From an uncultured Acidimicrobiaceae bacterium (lineage in GTDB: Bacteria; Actinomycetota; Acidimicrobiia; Acidimicrobiales; Ilumatobacteraceae), in the NCBI GenBank assembly GCA_903919215.1, contig CAIXHI010000011.1, positions 1-7,555 on the forward strand: a stretch of DNA of 7,555 nucleotides, read 5' to 3'. The translations under genes and the position numbers were made by a program. Each line of letters opens with the position of its first letter. The first letter of the stretch is position 1. The notes beneath the pieces are model-generated. The model was given only the letters and a program-made list of their open reading frames with translations. It ran no database searches and was not told the DNA's origin. Positions 1-6,178 of this stretch are shown one piece after another.

Positions 1-348
1 GTACTCGTGCACCTCGACGATCTTGCCGCCACGCACCGTCATGATGAAGACGTAGCGGTTGTTGTACACCCCGGTGGGCAACTCGACGTAGCTCTCGACC
101 TCGAGAGCGACGCGATCGCCTGTCTCGATCGCATCGAGCAGTGTCATCTGCATCGGAAACCGTTCGGAGATCCTGTGGAAGAGCTTCCGCATCGCGTCCA
201 TCGTCCGATCGACGCGAGGCCCGGCGAGCGCAACCCAGTACACGCCATCATCGTCGAGCAGGTCGAGCGCCTCGTCGACGTGTCCGTTGTTCAATTGCTC
301 CCAGAACGACCACGCGATCGCGGCGACACTTCCAGCTTCGAGCGGCAT
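1..348 (-). CDS. SnoaL/NTF2-like (ketosteroid isomerase-fold) protein, 3' end cut off
   Basis: The 116 visible residues begin MPLEAGSVAAIAWSFWEQ and read open to the left edge, so the C-terminus is missing. The pattern is that of a SnoaL-like cone-barrel protein: an N-terminal amphipathic helix, then 'EALDLLDDDGVYWVA' (about residues 26-40), a helix around 47-65, and strands ending in 'NNRYVFIMTVRGGKIVEVHEY' style residues (97-116), the usual hydrophobic strand plus 'GKIVE' turn of this fold. Complete family members are about 120-150 residues, so only a few are probably lost. The ATG at 348 is preceded by AAGGGG (354-359, minus strand) with a 5-nt gap. It lies 30 nt after the Rieske oxygenase stop and is probably co-transcribed with it. 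The family covers isomerases, cyclases, hydrolases and non-catalytic partners. A role on the same substrate as the oxygenase is inferred from position only. Confidence 0.75.
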   Translation of the reverse strand, partial: MPLEAGSVAAIAWSFWEQLNNGHVDEALDLLDDDGVYWVALAGPRVDRTMDAMRKLFHRISERFPMQMTLLDAIETGDRVALEVESYVELPTGVYNNRYVFIMTVRGGKIVEVHEY

Positions 349-353
349 TGGTA

Positions 354-359
354 CCCCTT
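354..359 (-). promoter_or_regulatory. Ribosome binding site of the SnoaL-like gene
   Basis: AAGGGG on the minus strand lies 5 nt before the ATG at 348. It supports that start, and therefore the 30-nt spacing from the upstream Rieske gene. Confidence 0.6.
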
Positions 360-378
360 CAGGGTTGGTGGAGGTCGG

Positions 379-1371
379 TCAGCCGGCTGCAGGCTCGTAG
401 AACGTGGACGTCCAGCGGCGTAGCGCGTTGAAGCCCTTGACCTCGTTGGCCGCCCACGCAGGCCGCTCTACGTAGCGCTGGTTCTCCCAGATGACGATGT
501 CGCCGGGCAACTGGTTGGTCGCATTGTGCATGCGCTCGGCGAGTCGCCCGGGAATCTGGTCGCCCTCTGCATGTTGTAGCCACACGGTCTGGAACATCTC
601 CGACGTGTCGTCATCGATGGGGGTGGTGGCAAGCGAGATCACGACGAACGGCGTCTTCAGGCTGCCGAGGGCCGTGTACGACATGCCGACACCGAACTGC
701 AGGATGCCGAGCGAATCGAGGTTGGGATTGTCGGGTTCGGTGTGCCAGCGCCGGCCGAAGCCGAGCTTGACGCGAAAGATGTGGCCGTCGGCCTCGCTCG
801 ACACCACTACCGGCACGGTTGCGCTGCCGTGTACGCCCAGGAAGTGCGCTGGGTCAGCGACGTTGTCGGCCACCACGTAGGGGCTGAGCCGTATTGTCCC
901 TAGGCGGATCTGCCCGTGGGGGTGCGACGAGTGGTACGTCGCGGCGGCCACGTCGGCACCGAGCGACTCGAACACCTCAGGCGGCTCCCATGTGGGCGCC
1001 TCACCCTTTGTGTCGTGCCAGACGTAGACGTTGTCGTTGCGCTCGATCACCGACCACGTGCGCAGGCGCGCCGCCCGGTTGGGCCGGTCTTGGTAGGGGA
1101 TGCAGGTGTTCTGACCCTCGCCGTCCCACTCCCACAAGTGGAACGGACAGCGGATCATCTCGCCACGGACGGTGCCACCGAAGCCGAGGTGTGCGCCCAT
1201 GTGCGGACAGTACGCATCGAGCACCGTGAGCTCGCCGCTCTCGGTGCGAAAGACGACCATGTCCTCGCCGAAGAACTTCCGCGCCGCGACGGAACCAACG
1301 GGGAAGTCGGTCGACCAGCCGATCTGGAACCAGCCGGTGGGCTTCATCATGGACGCAGGCACTTGGCTCAT
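379..1371 (-). CDS. KshA-like Rieske [2Fe-2S] non-haem iron oxygenase, terminal component
   Basis: The 330-residue protein is the oxygenase component of a Rieske ring-hydroxylating system. The Rieske domain holds C55-P-H57, then 17 residues, then C75-P-F-H78, the cluster ligands. The catalytic domain holds D169-x3-D173-x2-H176-x4-H181, the mononuclear iron motif of the KshA (3-ketosteroid 9-alpha-hydroxylase) group, with D291 ('GDIVIWENQ') as candidate third ligand. 'LDAYCPHMGAHLG', 'RPNRAARL' and the C-terminal 'ALRRWTSTFYEP' also resemble KshA. It is shorter than typical KshA (about 380-400), and L79 stands where the family usually has Gly after the second Rieske His. The frame continues to a TTG at 1407, but the ATG at 1371 is preferred because a -10-like box ends 6 nt before it and conserved sequence starts soon after. 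It needs an external reductase, absent here. Steroid or terpenoid substrates are possible; the actual substrate is unknown. Confidence 0.93.
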   Translation of the reverse strand: MSQVPASMMKPTGWFQIGWSTDFPVGSVAARKFFGEDMVVFRTESGELTVLDAYCPHMGAHLGFGGTVRGEMIRCPFHLWEWDGEGQNTCIPYQDRPNRAARLRTWSVIERNDNVYVWHDTKGEAPTWEPPEVFESLGADVAAATYHSSHPHGQIRLGTIRLSPYVVADNVADPAHFLGVHGSATVPVVVSSEADGHIFRVKLGFGRRWHTEPDNPNLDSLGILQFGVGMSYTALGSLKTPFVVISLATTPIDDDTSEMFQTVWLQHAEGDQIPGRLAERMHNATNQLPGDIVIWENQRYVERPAWAANEVKGFNALRRWTSTFYEPAAG

Positions 1372-1377
1372 GGCGGA

Positions 1378-1407
1378 AAGATATCCCAACTGAGATAAAT
1401 CCCGCAA
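1378..1407 (-). promoter_or_regulatory. Predicted promoter of the Rieske/SnoaL unit (leaderless)
   Basis: On the minus strand a TATCTT box (1378-1383, fits TANNNT) ends 6 nt before the ATG at 1371, so transcription would begin at or near the start codon. A weak -35 candidate, TTGCGG (1402-1407), lies 18 nt upstream. No convincing Shine-Dalgarno precedes the ATG, which agrees with a leaderless mRNA. Prediction by eye only. Confidence 0.45.
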
Positions 1408-1427
1408 GAGGGAGATCTACGCTCTTG
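1405..1427. repeat. Inverted repeat spanning both divergent -35 regions, candidate operator
   Basis: CAAGAG (1405-1410) and CTCTTG (1422-1427) form perfect 6-bp arms around an 11-bp centre. The left arm overlaps the predicted -35 of the Rieske promoter and the right arm overlaps the -35 (TTGAAC) of the acyl-CoA dehydrogenase promoter. One bound dimer could therefore control both directions. The TetR-family product of the adjacent operon (4773-5375) is the obvious candidate ligand-responsive binder, but this is inferred from position. Confidence 0.5.
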
Positions 1428-1453
1428 AACAACGTTAAACAGTCCGCTAGCCT
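1425..1453 (+). promoter_or_regulatory. Predicted promoter of the acyl-CoA dehydrogenase operon (leaderless)
   Basis: TTGAAC (1425-1430) and TAGCCT (1448-1453, fits TANNNT) are separated by 17 bp. The -10 ends 6 nt before the ATG at 1460, placing the transcription start at about the A of the start codon. There is no purine-rich ribosome binding site between them. This layout is typical of leaderless actinobacterial genes. Confidence 0.5.
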
Positions 1454-1459
1454 CGTCGG

Positions 1460-2671
1460 ATGGGCGATGAACTGGCCGAGTTTCGCGACGCAGCACTGCG
1501 CTTCTTGGAGGACAACGCATTGCGGCGTGTGGCGGACACGCAGTCCGGCTGGGGTGTGGGTTCCGACGCGATCGGGCTGCTTGATTCGCACACCGATCGG
1601 GCCGAAGAAGCCGCCGCGCTGGAACGATCGCGTGAGTGGCGGCGCCGCGTGTTCCAGCACGGGTTCGGGTGGGTCGGTGGCCCGCTTGCACTCGGCGGGG
1701 GAGGCCGCAGCCCGCAACTGGACGAGGAGTACCGACGGTTGGAGGCCGAGTTCGACGTGCCCGACCAGCAGCCGTTTGCCACCGGGACGCACCTCGTCGC
1801 GCCGGCGCTGATGGCGCACGGCAGCCCCGAACTGCAGGCCAAGTACCTGCCCGGGATCTTCACCGGAGAACTGGTGGTGTGCCAACTGCTCAGCGAGCCC
1901 GAAGCGGGCTCCGACCTCGCCGGGCTGAAGACCAAGGCGGTGCGAGATGGGGACGACTGGATAGTCACCGGCCAGAAGGTGTGGTCATCGCAGGCGCACC
2001 TCTCACAGGTCGGGCAACTGCTGGTGCGCACCGACGTCGACGTGCCCAAACATCAGGGCATCACGATGTTCGTGCTCGACATGGACGCGCCCGGCGTCAC
2101 CGTGGTGCCGCTGCGACAGATGACCGGCGAGACGCACTTCAACGAGGTGTTCCTCGACGAAGTGCGGATCCCCGATGCCAACCGGGTTGGTGAGCCCGGG
2201 TCGGGATGGCGGGCCGTCATGGCCACGCTGATGAGCGAGCGTGCCGCAGTCGGTTCCGGTGCCAACAACTCCGCCGTCGATCCAGTTGCGCGCCTGATCG
2301 AGATGGCGCGCCACCTTGATCGCGCTCACGACCCGATCGTGCGTCAGCGATTGGCGGAGCGGCACACCAACGCCGAGTTGCGACGCTTCCTGATCGGCCG
2401 TCACGAGGCGACGATGCTCGCCGGCAAGGCGCCCGGCGCAGAGGGTTCGATTTTGAAGTTGTTGTTCGGTGAGCAGGCAACGCAGTGCGCTGAGCTTGCT
2501 GCTGAGCTGCTGGGTCTGTCGGTACTCGCCGATTCCGGCGAGTGGGGCACGTATGCCTGGGGCCGGTGGATCACTGGCGCGCCGATGATGCGCATCGCCG
2601 GCGGCACCGACGAGATCCAACGCAACACGCTCGCCGAGCGACTGCTCGGCCTACCAAGGGAGCCCAGCTGA
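1460..2671 (+). CDS. Acyl-CoA dehydrogenase (FadE-type flavoprotein)
   Basis: This 403-residue protein, normal length for the family, would oxidise an acyl-CoA to the 2-enoyl-CoA using FAD. Family marks in order: 'GWVGGPLALGGGG' (about 70-82), the FAD-site segment 'CQLLSEPEAGSDLAGLKTKA' (141-160), 'TGQKVWSSQAH' (170-180), 'GVTVVPLRQMTGETHFNEVFL' region (212-232), 'VRIPDANRVGEPGSGW' (235-250), and the C-terminal 'AGGTDEIQRNTLAERLLGLPRE' region (380-401). The position that carries the catalytic Glu in medium-chain enzymes is Gly here (G381 of 'AGGT'). E260 in 'LMSERAAVG' sits where isovaleryl-CoA dehydrogenase carries its base on helix G, so activity is likely through E260. It is the first gene of the plus-strand operon, apparently leaderless. 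Its stop shares one base with the next start (TGATG at 2669-2673). The substrate is not predictable, though a branched or ring-derived acyl-CoA fits the neighbours. Confidence 0.95.
   Translation: MGDELAEFRDAALRFLEDNALRRVADTQSGWGVGSDAIGLLDSHTDRAEEAAALERSREWRRRVFQHGFGWVGGPLALGGGGRSPQLDEEYRRLEAEFDVPDQQPFATGTHLVAPALMAHGSPELQAKYLPGIFTGELVVCQLLSEPEAGSDLAGLKTKAVRDGDDWIVTGQKVWSSQAHLSQVGQLLVRTDVDVPKHQGITMFVLDMDAPGVTVVPLRQMTGETHFNEVFLDEVRIPDANRVGEPGSGWRAVMATLMSERAAVGSGANNSAVDPVARLIEMARHLDRAHDPIVRQRLAERHTNAELRRFLIGRHEATMLAGKAPGAEGSILKLLFGEQATQCAELAAELLGLSVLADSGEWGTYAWGRWITGAPMMRIAGGTDEIQRNTLAERLLGLPREPS
2656..2662 (+). promoter_or_regulatory. Ribosome binding site of the HpaB/AbfD-family gene
   Basis: AAGGGAG lies 8 nt before the ATG at 2671, inside the end of the acyl-CoA dehydrogenase gene. 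It supports 2671 as the start rather than the in-frame ATG at 2542, which would add 43 Arg/His-rich residues translated from the preceding gene's other frame. Confidence 0.65.
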
Positions 2672-4047
2672 TGATGACCGGTGCGCAGTACCTCGCGTCG
2701 CTCCAGGACGGACGAACGGTGTTCCTCGACGGTGCACGCGTGCACGACGTCACGACTGATGCGGGGCTCGGCCAGTCGGCGCGGATCGTTGCACGCGGGT
2801 ACGACGCGCTGCACCGTCCTGGGCCGGACGCGCGGAACCCGGTGTTCACCATCCCGCGCACGGCGGAGGAACTGCGCGCGCGTTGTGAGTTGTTGACCAA
2901 ACACGATGTCACCCTCAGCCTCTCGGCCGTGGCAATGGCGCTGCTCACTTCCTCGACGGAGCTCACGCATGCAGACCCGGCAGCCGGCGAGCGGATCCAG
3001 CACTGGTTCGACGACTGCGCGACACGCGACGTGCGCTTCGCCGAGTTGATCACCGACGCCAAGGGCGATCGTATGCTCGCGCCGTCGCAGCAGGACGACC
3101 CAGATCTGTATGTGCGTGTCGTCGACCGCGACAGCACGGGTGTGGTGATCCGCGGCGCGAAGTTCCACACCACGGCTGGCCCGATCGTTCACGAACTGGT
3201 GGTGCTGCCAACGAAGCGGATGAAGCCGGGTGAGGAGCAGTATGCGATCGCCTGCGCGGTGCCGGCCGACACTCCAGGGGTGATCCAGATCACCAGCAGC
3301 CATCACGCCCGACACGGCCACCCGCGTGACAAGCCGATTTCGGCGAAGTTGGCGATCCCCGACTCGATGGTGGTGTTCGACGATGTGCACGTGCCGTACG
3401 AGCGGGTGTTCCTCGACGGCGACGTCGCCCGGTCTGCTGTGATCGCCCATTCGTTGGGGCTGTGGGAGCGGCTCAGCGGTGTGGCGCATATGGCGCATCT
3501 CGGTGATCAGCTCGCTGGTATGGCGCAGCTGGTCGCAGAAGCGAATGGCACGGCGGGTATCTCGCACATCAAGGACAAGATCGCCGACATTGTGATCTAC
3601 GCGACCATGACGCACGCCTGTCTTGAGGCTGCGCTGGCCAACTCCGAGGTCGGCGCAGACGGGATGCTGCTCCCCAGCGAGTTGTACACGAACGCTGGCA
3701 AGCTGCATGCGGCGAACCACTATGCGGTGATGGTGCGACACCTGCACGACATCGCCGGTGGCACGATCGCCACTGCCCCCAGCTTCGCCGATCTCGCCAA
3801 CCCCGAGACCGGCGCCTTCGTCGAGAAATACCTCAGGGGGGCGAAGGGTGTGAGCGCTGACGAGCGTCTGGCGTTGTTCCATGCCATCCGCAATATGACG
3901 GCTGACGAGTGGGGCGGACGCGAAGCGGTGTCGTGGCTGCAGTCGGGCGGCGGTCTGTTCGCGCAGCGAACCGTGACGCGCAACCATTACGACATGGCCC
4001 ACGCAAAAGCGACGGCCCGAGCGCTGATGGAGCCCATCGATGACTGA
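2671..4047 (+). CDS. HpaB/AbfD-superfamily flavoprotein (4-hydroxyphenylacetate 3-hydroxylase / 4-hydroxybutyryl-CoA dehydratase fold), atypical
   Basis: The 458-residue protein has the full length and motifs of the family: the N-terminal 'MMTGAQYLASLQDGRTVFLDG' opening, 'DAKGDRMLAPSQQDDPD' (129-145), 'GVVIRGAKFHTT' (157-168), 'VVFDDVHVPYERVFLDG' (234-250), 'SHIKDKIADIVIY' (298-310) and 'HDIAGGTIATAPSFADL' (359-375). The central part resembles AbfD more than HpaB. However, my by-eye alignment puts L84, A88, E266 and H273 at the four AbfD [4Fe-4S] ligands (Cys, Cys, His, Cys). It also puts D79, S83 and E125 at the HpaB substrate residues Arg, Tyr and His. Only four Cys occur (72, 116, 195, 317) and none is grouped. 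It is therefore neither a standard dehydratase nor a standard phenol hydroxylase. It may be an FADH2-dependent monooxygenase or flavin-dependent acyl-CoA enzyme of a distinct subgroup. No flavin reductase is nearby. It overlaps the next gene by 8 nt. Confidence 0.88.
   Translation: MMTGAQYLASLQDGRTVFLDGARVHDVTTDAGLGQSARIVARGYDALHRPGPDARNPVFTIPRTAEELRARCELLTKHDVTLSLSAVAMALLTSSTELTHADPAAGERIQHWFDDCATRDVRFAELITDAKGDRMLAPSQQDDPDLYVRVVDRDSTGVVIRGAKFHTTAGPIVHELVVLPTKRMKPGEEQYAIACAVPADTPGVIQITSSHHARHGHPRDKPISAKLAIPDSMVVFDDVHVPYERVFLDGDVARSAVIAHSLGLWERLSGVAHMAHLGDQLAGMAQLVAEANGTAGISHIKDKIADIVIYATMTHACLEAALANSEVGADGMLLPSELYTNAGKLHAANHYAVMVRHLHDIAGGTIATAPSFADLANPETGAFVEKYLRGAKGVSADERLALFHAIRNMTADEWGGREAVSWLQSGGGLFAQRTVTRNHYDMAHAKATARALMEPIDD
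4029..4032 (+). promoter_or_regulatory. Ribosome binding site of the FabG-like SDR gene
   Basis: GGAG ends 7 nt before the ATG at 4040 and lies within the last codons of the preceding gene. This implies translational coupling across the 8-nt overlap. Confidence 0.55.
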
Positions 4048-4771
4048 CACACGCGTCGCACTAGTGAGTGGCGGAACCAGGGGAATCGGCCGTGCGATCA
4101 CGGAGCGACTACTCGCCGATGGGTGGTCGGTGTTGGCGACCTATGTGCATGACGCGGAGAGTGCAGCGGCACTCGCGGCGCGGTTCCCGGGTCTGCGCGT
4201 GCTGCGTTCCGACGCCAGTTCCTCCGCCGATTGTGCGTTCGCCGTGGAGGAATGCCTGCGGCACTTCGGACAGATCGACCATGTGGTGTCCGTGGCGGGT
4301 ATCACCCGCGATGTGCTGCTCGCCGAGTTGAGCGACGACGACTGGAACGACGTCGTCGCCACGAATCTGTCCGGCCCGTTCCGGTTGGCGCGTGCGGCGA
4401 CGCCGTCGGTCACGGCAAGCCCGCGTGGCCGAATCGTCGTGATCTCGTCGGTCGCCGCGACGATGGGGAACGCACAGCAAGGCGCGTACGCCGCCAGCAA
4501 GGCAGGGCTGGTGGGGCTGACCAAGACGTTGGCCCGTGAACTTGCTCGTTCGGGCACCACCGTCAACCTCGTGATTCCGGGGCCGACGGGCGACACCGGT
4601 ATCACCGCCGGTACCGACCCAGCGTTCGTCGCTGCGATCACACGGAAGATTCCATTGCACCGACTTGGCCGCCCGGAGGAGGTTGCGCACGCTGTCCGCT
4701 TCCTGCTCGACGATCTATCGGCGTTCACCACTGGTACGGCCATCGTGGTCGACGGTGGACTGAGCATGTGA
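4040..4771 (+). CDS. Short-chain dehydrogenase/reductase, FabG (3-oxoacyl reductase)-like
   Basis: This 243-residue protein is a classical SDR of FabG length. It has the cofactor loop 'SGGTRGIGRAI' (10-20), D58 after the third strand, N109 ('ATNLSG'), catalytic S137 ('VISSVAA'), Y150 and K154 ('YAASK'), and the C-terminal 'TGTAIVVDGGLSM'. The stretch 'AGITRD...' (86-91) and 'ATMGNAQQGAYAASKAGL' (140-157) closely follow bacterial FabG, so NAD(P)H-linked interconversion of a 3-oxoacyl and 3-hydroxyacyl thioester is the best guess. In this operon it could act as the 3-hydroxyacyl-CoA dehydrogenase of a beta-oxidation-like sequence. The usual NNAG motif is SVAG (84-87), losing an Asn that normally stabilises the central sheet. 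The catalytic tetrad is intact. It is the last enzyme before the regulator gene, which starts 1 nt after its stop. Confidence 0.94.
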   Translation: MTDTRVALVSGGTRGIGRAITERLLADGWSVLATYVHDAESAAALAARFPGLRVLRSDASSSADCAFAVEECLRHFGQIDHVVSVAGITRDVLLAELSDDDWNDVVATNLSGPFRLARAATPSVTASPRGRIVVISSVAATMGNAQQGAYAASKAGLVGLTKTLARELARSGTTVNLVIPGPTGDTGITAGTDPAFVAAITRKIPLHRLGRPEEVAHAVRFLLDDLSAFTTGTAIVVDGGLSM

Positions 4772-4772
4772 C

Positions 4773-5375
4773 GTGCCGAGCCATCGCGACCCACCCCTCA
4801 CTGTCGACGAGATCGTTGCAACAACGCTCACGCTCACCGCGGAAGTCGGTCTCGACGCGCTGACGATGCGGGCGGTGGCGACTGCGCTCGAGGTCACGGC
4901 GACCGCTCTGTACCACCACGTTGCGAGCAAGGATGCACTCGTCGAGCTCGTACTCGATGCAGTGGTCGAGGGCGTCGACACGCCACACGCTGATCTGTCG
5001 TGGGATCAGTGGCTGATCGAATACCACGATGGGTTGTGGAACCGTTTGCGGGCGTACCGAGGTCTGGCCCGGCACTTGCTGGAGCGTCCCTCCACGCGTG
5101 CCGGAGCCGCCGTCCGGCGGACGACGGTGGAGATGCTCACGGCCAACGGATTCGAGGAACGCGATGCACTGCTGGCTGCCGCGACGTTCCACACGTACCT
5201 TCTCGGTCGCCTTGCGGTGGACGCATTTCCTGAGGAGATCGCACGGTCGCACGAGCCGTCGTGGCGATCGCAGGGCCTCGTCGCCGGTGACTACACGGCC
5301 CACGGTCTGCAGGTGATCATCGCCGGGTTGCGGTTCCTGTACGGAACGCCGGCGGCGCAGCGGCACAGCCACTGA
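4773..5375 (+). CDS. TetR/AcrR-family transcriptional regulator
   Basis: The 200-residue protein has an N-terminal helix-turn-helix domain at about 10-56: 'TVDEIVATTLTLTAEVGLDA' (first helix and turn), 'LTMRAVATALEVTATALYHHV' (helix-turn-helix with recognition helix near 40-49), then 'ASKDALVELVLDAVVEG'. The remainder (about 65-195) is a helical ligand-binding and dimerisation domain without a specific signature. The GTG at 4773 follows the SDR stop by one base. The nearest purine run, GGTGGA (4754-4759), is rather far (13 nt), so translational coupling is likely. No in-frame ATG is available before the HTH. Being co-transcribed with the enzymes suggests autoregulation by a pathway metabolite, and the inverted repeat at 1405-1427 is the best candidate site (inference). 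It converges on the GntR gene with 4 bp between stop codons. Confidence 0.93.
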   Translation: MPSHRDPPLTVDEIVATTLTLTAEVGLDALTMRAVATALEVTATALYHHVASKDALVELVLDAVVEGVDTPHADLSWDQWLIEYHDGLWNRLRAYRGLARHLLERPSTRAGAAVRRTTVEMLTANGFEERDALLAAATFHTYLLGRLAVDAFPEEIARSHEPSWRSQGLVAGDYTAHGLQVIIAGLRFLYGTPAAQRHSH

Positions 5376-5379
5376 CGGC

Positions 5380-6162
5380 TCAGTCCAGCAGGTCGAGCAC
5401 CGTGGTGGCTCCGGGCAGTTCGAGCAGATAGCGGTTGGCTTCCACCAGATGCTTCATCCACAGCGCGTTGGCACCATCAGCATCCTTGGCCTCGATCAGT
5501 TCGACGAGTCGCCGGTGAGCGCGAAGGCCGTGGTGGAACGCTGCATCGTGCGCCGCGCCACCGGGGTCGGTGTCGACGCGTTGGTAGTTCGCAGTGTCGA
5601 TGATCTGCCGCAGGATGCCGTTCAGCAGGTTCATCGTGTGGTTGCCCGACAAGCGGACCACCAGCGCGTGGAACTCCGTGTGATGTCGGATCAGGCGCGG
5701 TCGATCATCGGCCAGGCTTTCGCCGAACTCGACGCTCTCCCACAGCAGTTTCAAATCCTGCTTCGTCCGCCGACGAGCGAGCAGCGCGGCACATGGTGTC
5801 TCCACCAGTGTGCGTGCTTCATAGACATCGGCCAGCGTGGCCCCTTCGTACTCGAGCACCAGGCCGGCGTAGCGAGCAGCCGCTGACGCGCTGGGTGCGT
5901 GCACTCGGGCGCCGCCGCGCGCGCCACGGCGGACGCTGATCAGCTGTTCGGCCTCCAGCACGCGGTACGCCTCGCGGAGCGTTGGCCGTGACACCCCGAA
6001 CTCCTCGATCAGCGTGCCTTCCGCCGGCAGAGAATCACCCTCTGCGAGTTCGCCGCGGATGATGCGAGCGCGCAACCGCTGGGCAACGAGTTCGCCGGTC
6101 TTCGGCACTCTGAATGAAGGCGCTTCACCGCCACTGGACGCGGACTCGCCGTTCGTCGCCAT
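5380..6162 (-). CDS. GntR-family regulator, FadR subfamily with FCD domain
   Basis: This protein is 260 residues from the ATG at 6162 (263 from an in-frame GTG at 6171). ATG is preferred because AGGTGAG lies 4 nt upstream, while the GTG has only AGGG at 3 nt. A winged helix-turn-helix spans about 21-89: 'VAQRLRARIIRGELAEGDSL' (DNA-binding domain start), 'EEFGVSRPTLREAYRVLEAE' (HTH), then 'LISVRRGARGGARV' (wing). The all-helical FCD effector domain follows, with the usual metal-binding pattern: D112 ('LADVYEAR'), H165 ('EFHALVVRLSGN'), H216 ('AHRRLVELIEAKD') and H238 ('MKHLVEANRYL'). FCD members typically sense carboxylic acids or acyl-CoAs. It is divergent from the SDR gene at 6256, and a 13-bp near-palindrome lies between them. 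It probably controls that SDR/amidohydrolase side and itself; this is inferred from position. Confidence 0.94.
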   Translation of the reverse strand: MATNGESASSGGEAPSFRVPKTGELVAQRLRARIIRGELAEGDSLPAEGTLIEEFGVSRPTLREAYRVLEAEQLISVRRGARGGARVHAPSASAAARYAGLVLEYEGATLADVYEARTLVETPCAALLARRRTKQDLKLLWESVEFGESLADDRPRLIRHHTEFHALVVRLSGNHTMNLLNGILRQIIDTANYQRVDTDPGGAAHDAAFHHGLRAHRRLVELIEAKDADGANALWMKHLVEANRYLLELPGATTVLDLLD

Positions 6163-6166
6163 CTTG

Positions 6167-6173
6167 CTCACCT
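6167..6173 (-). promoter_or_regulatory. Ribosome binding site deciding the GntR start
   Basis: On the minus strand AGGTGAG ends 4 nt before the ATG at 6162. It overlaps the alternative GTG start at 6171, whose own purine run (AGGG, 6175-6178) is only 3 nt away. The choice changes the protein by three residues. Confidence 0.4.
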
Positions 6174-6178
6174 GCCCT

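Noticed and set aside
1405..1427. KstR2 site (AnCAAGnnCTTGnT)
   Set aside because: CAAG and CTTG half-sites occur but are separated by 15 bp rather than 2, so the spacing excludes it.
1425..1439. KstR-like site (TnnAACnnGTTnnA) before the acyl-CoA dehydrogenase gene
   Set aside because: TTGAAC and GTTAAA are present, but AAC and GTT are 3 nt apart instead of 2, which breaks the consensus. The segment also contains the predicted -35 box.
1001..1885. 294-residue minus-strand open frame covering the divergent promoter region
   Set aside because: It overlaps the Rieske gene in another frame and the antisense of the acyl-CoA dehydrogenase, with Arg-rich composition and no motif.
2542..2670. N-terminal extension of the HpaB/AbfD-like protein from an upstream ATG
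   Set aside because: The added 43 residues are Arg/His-rich translation of the acyl-CoA dehydrogenase in another frame. The ATG at 2671 has a good ribosome binding site and starts exactly at the family's N-terminal motif.
2401..4101. Long 566-residue open frame on the minus strand
   Set aside because: It is opposite the HpaB/AbfD-like gene, is low-complexity and Arg/His-rich, and shows no recognisable domain; it is an artefact of high GC content.
5367..5380. Hairpin AGCC/GGCT between the TetR and GntR genes as a bidirectional terminator
   Set aside because: The stem is only 4 bp with a 6-nt loop and no T-run, which is too weak to support a call.
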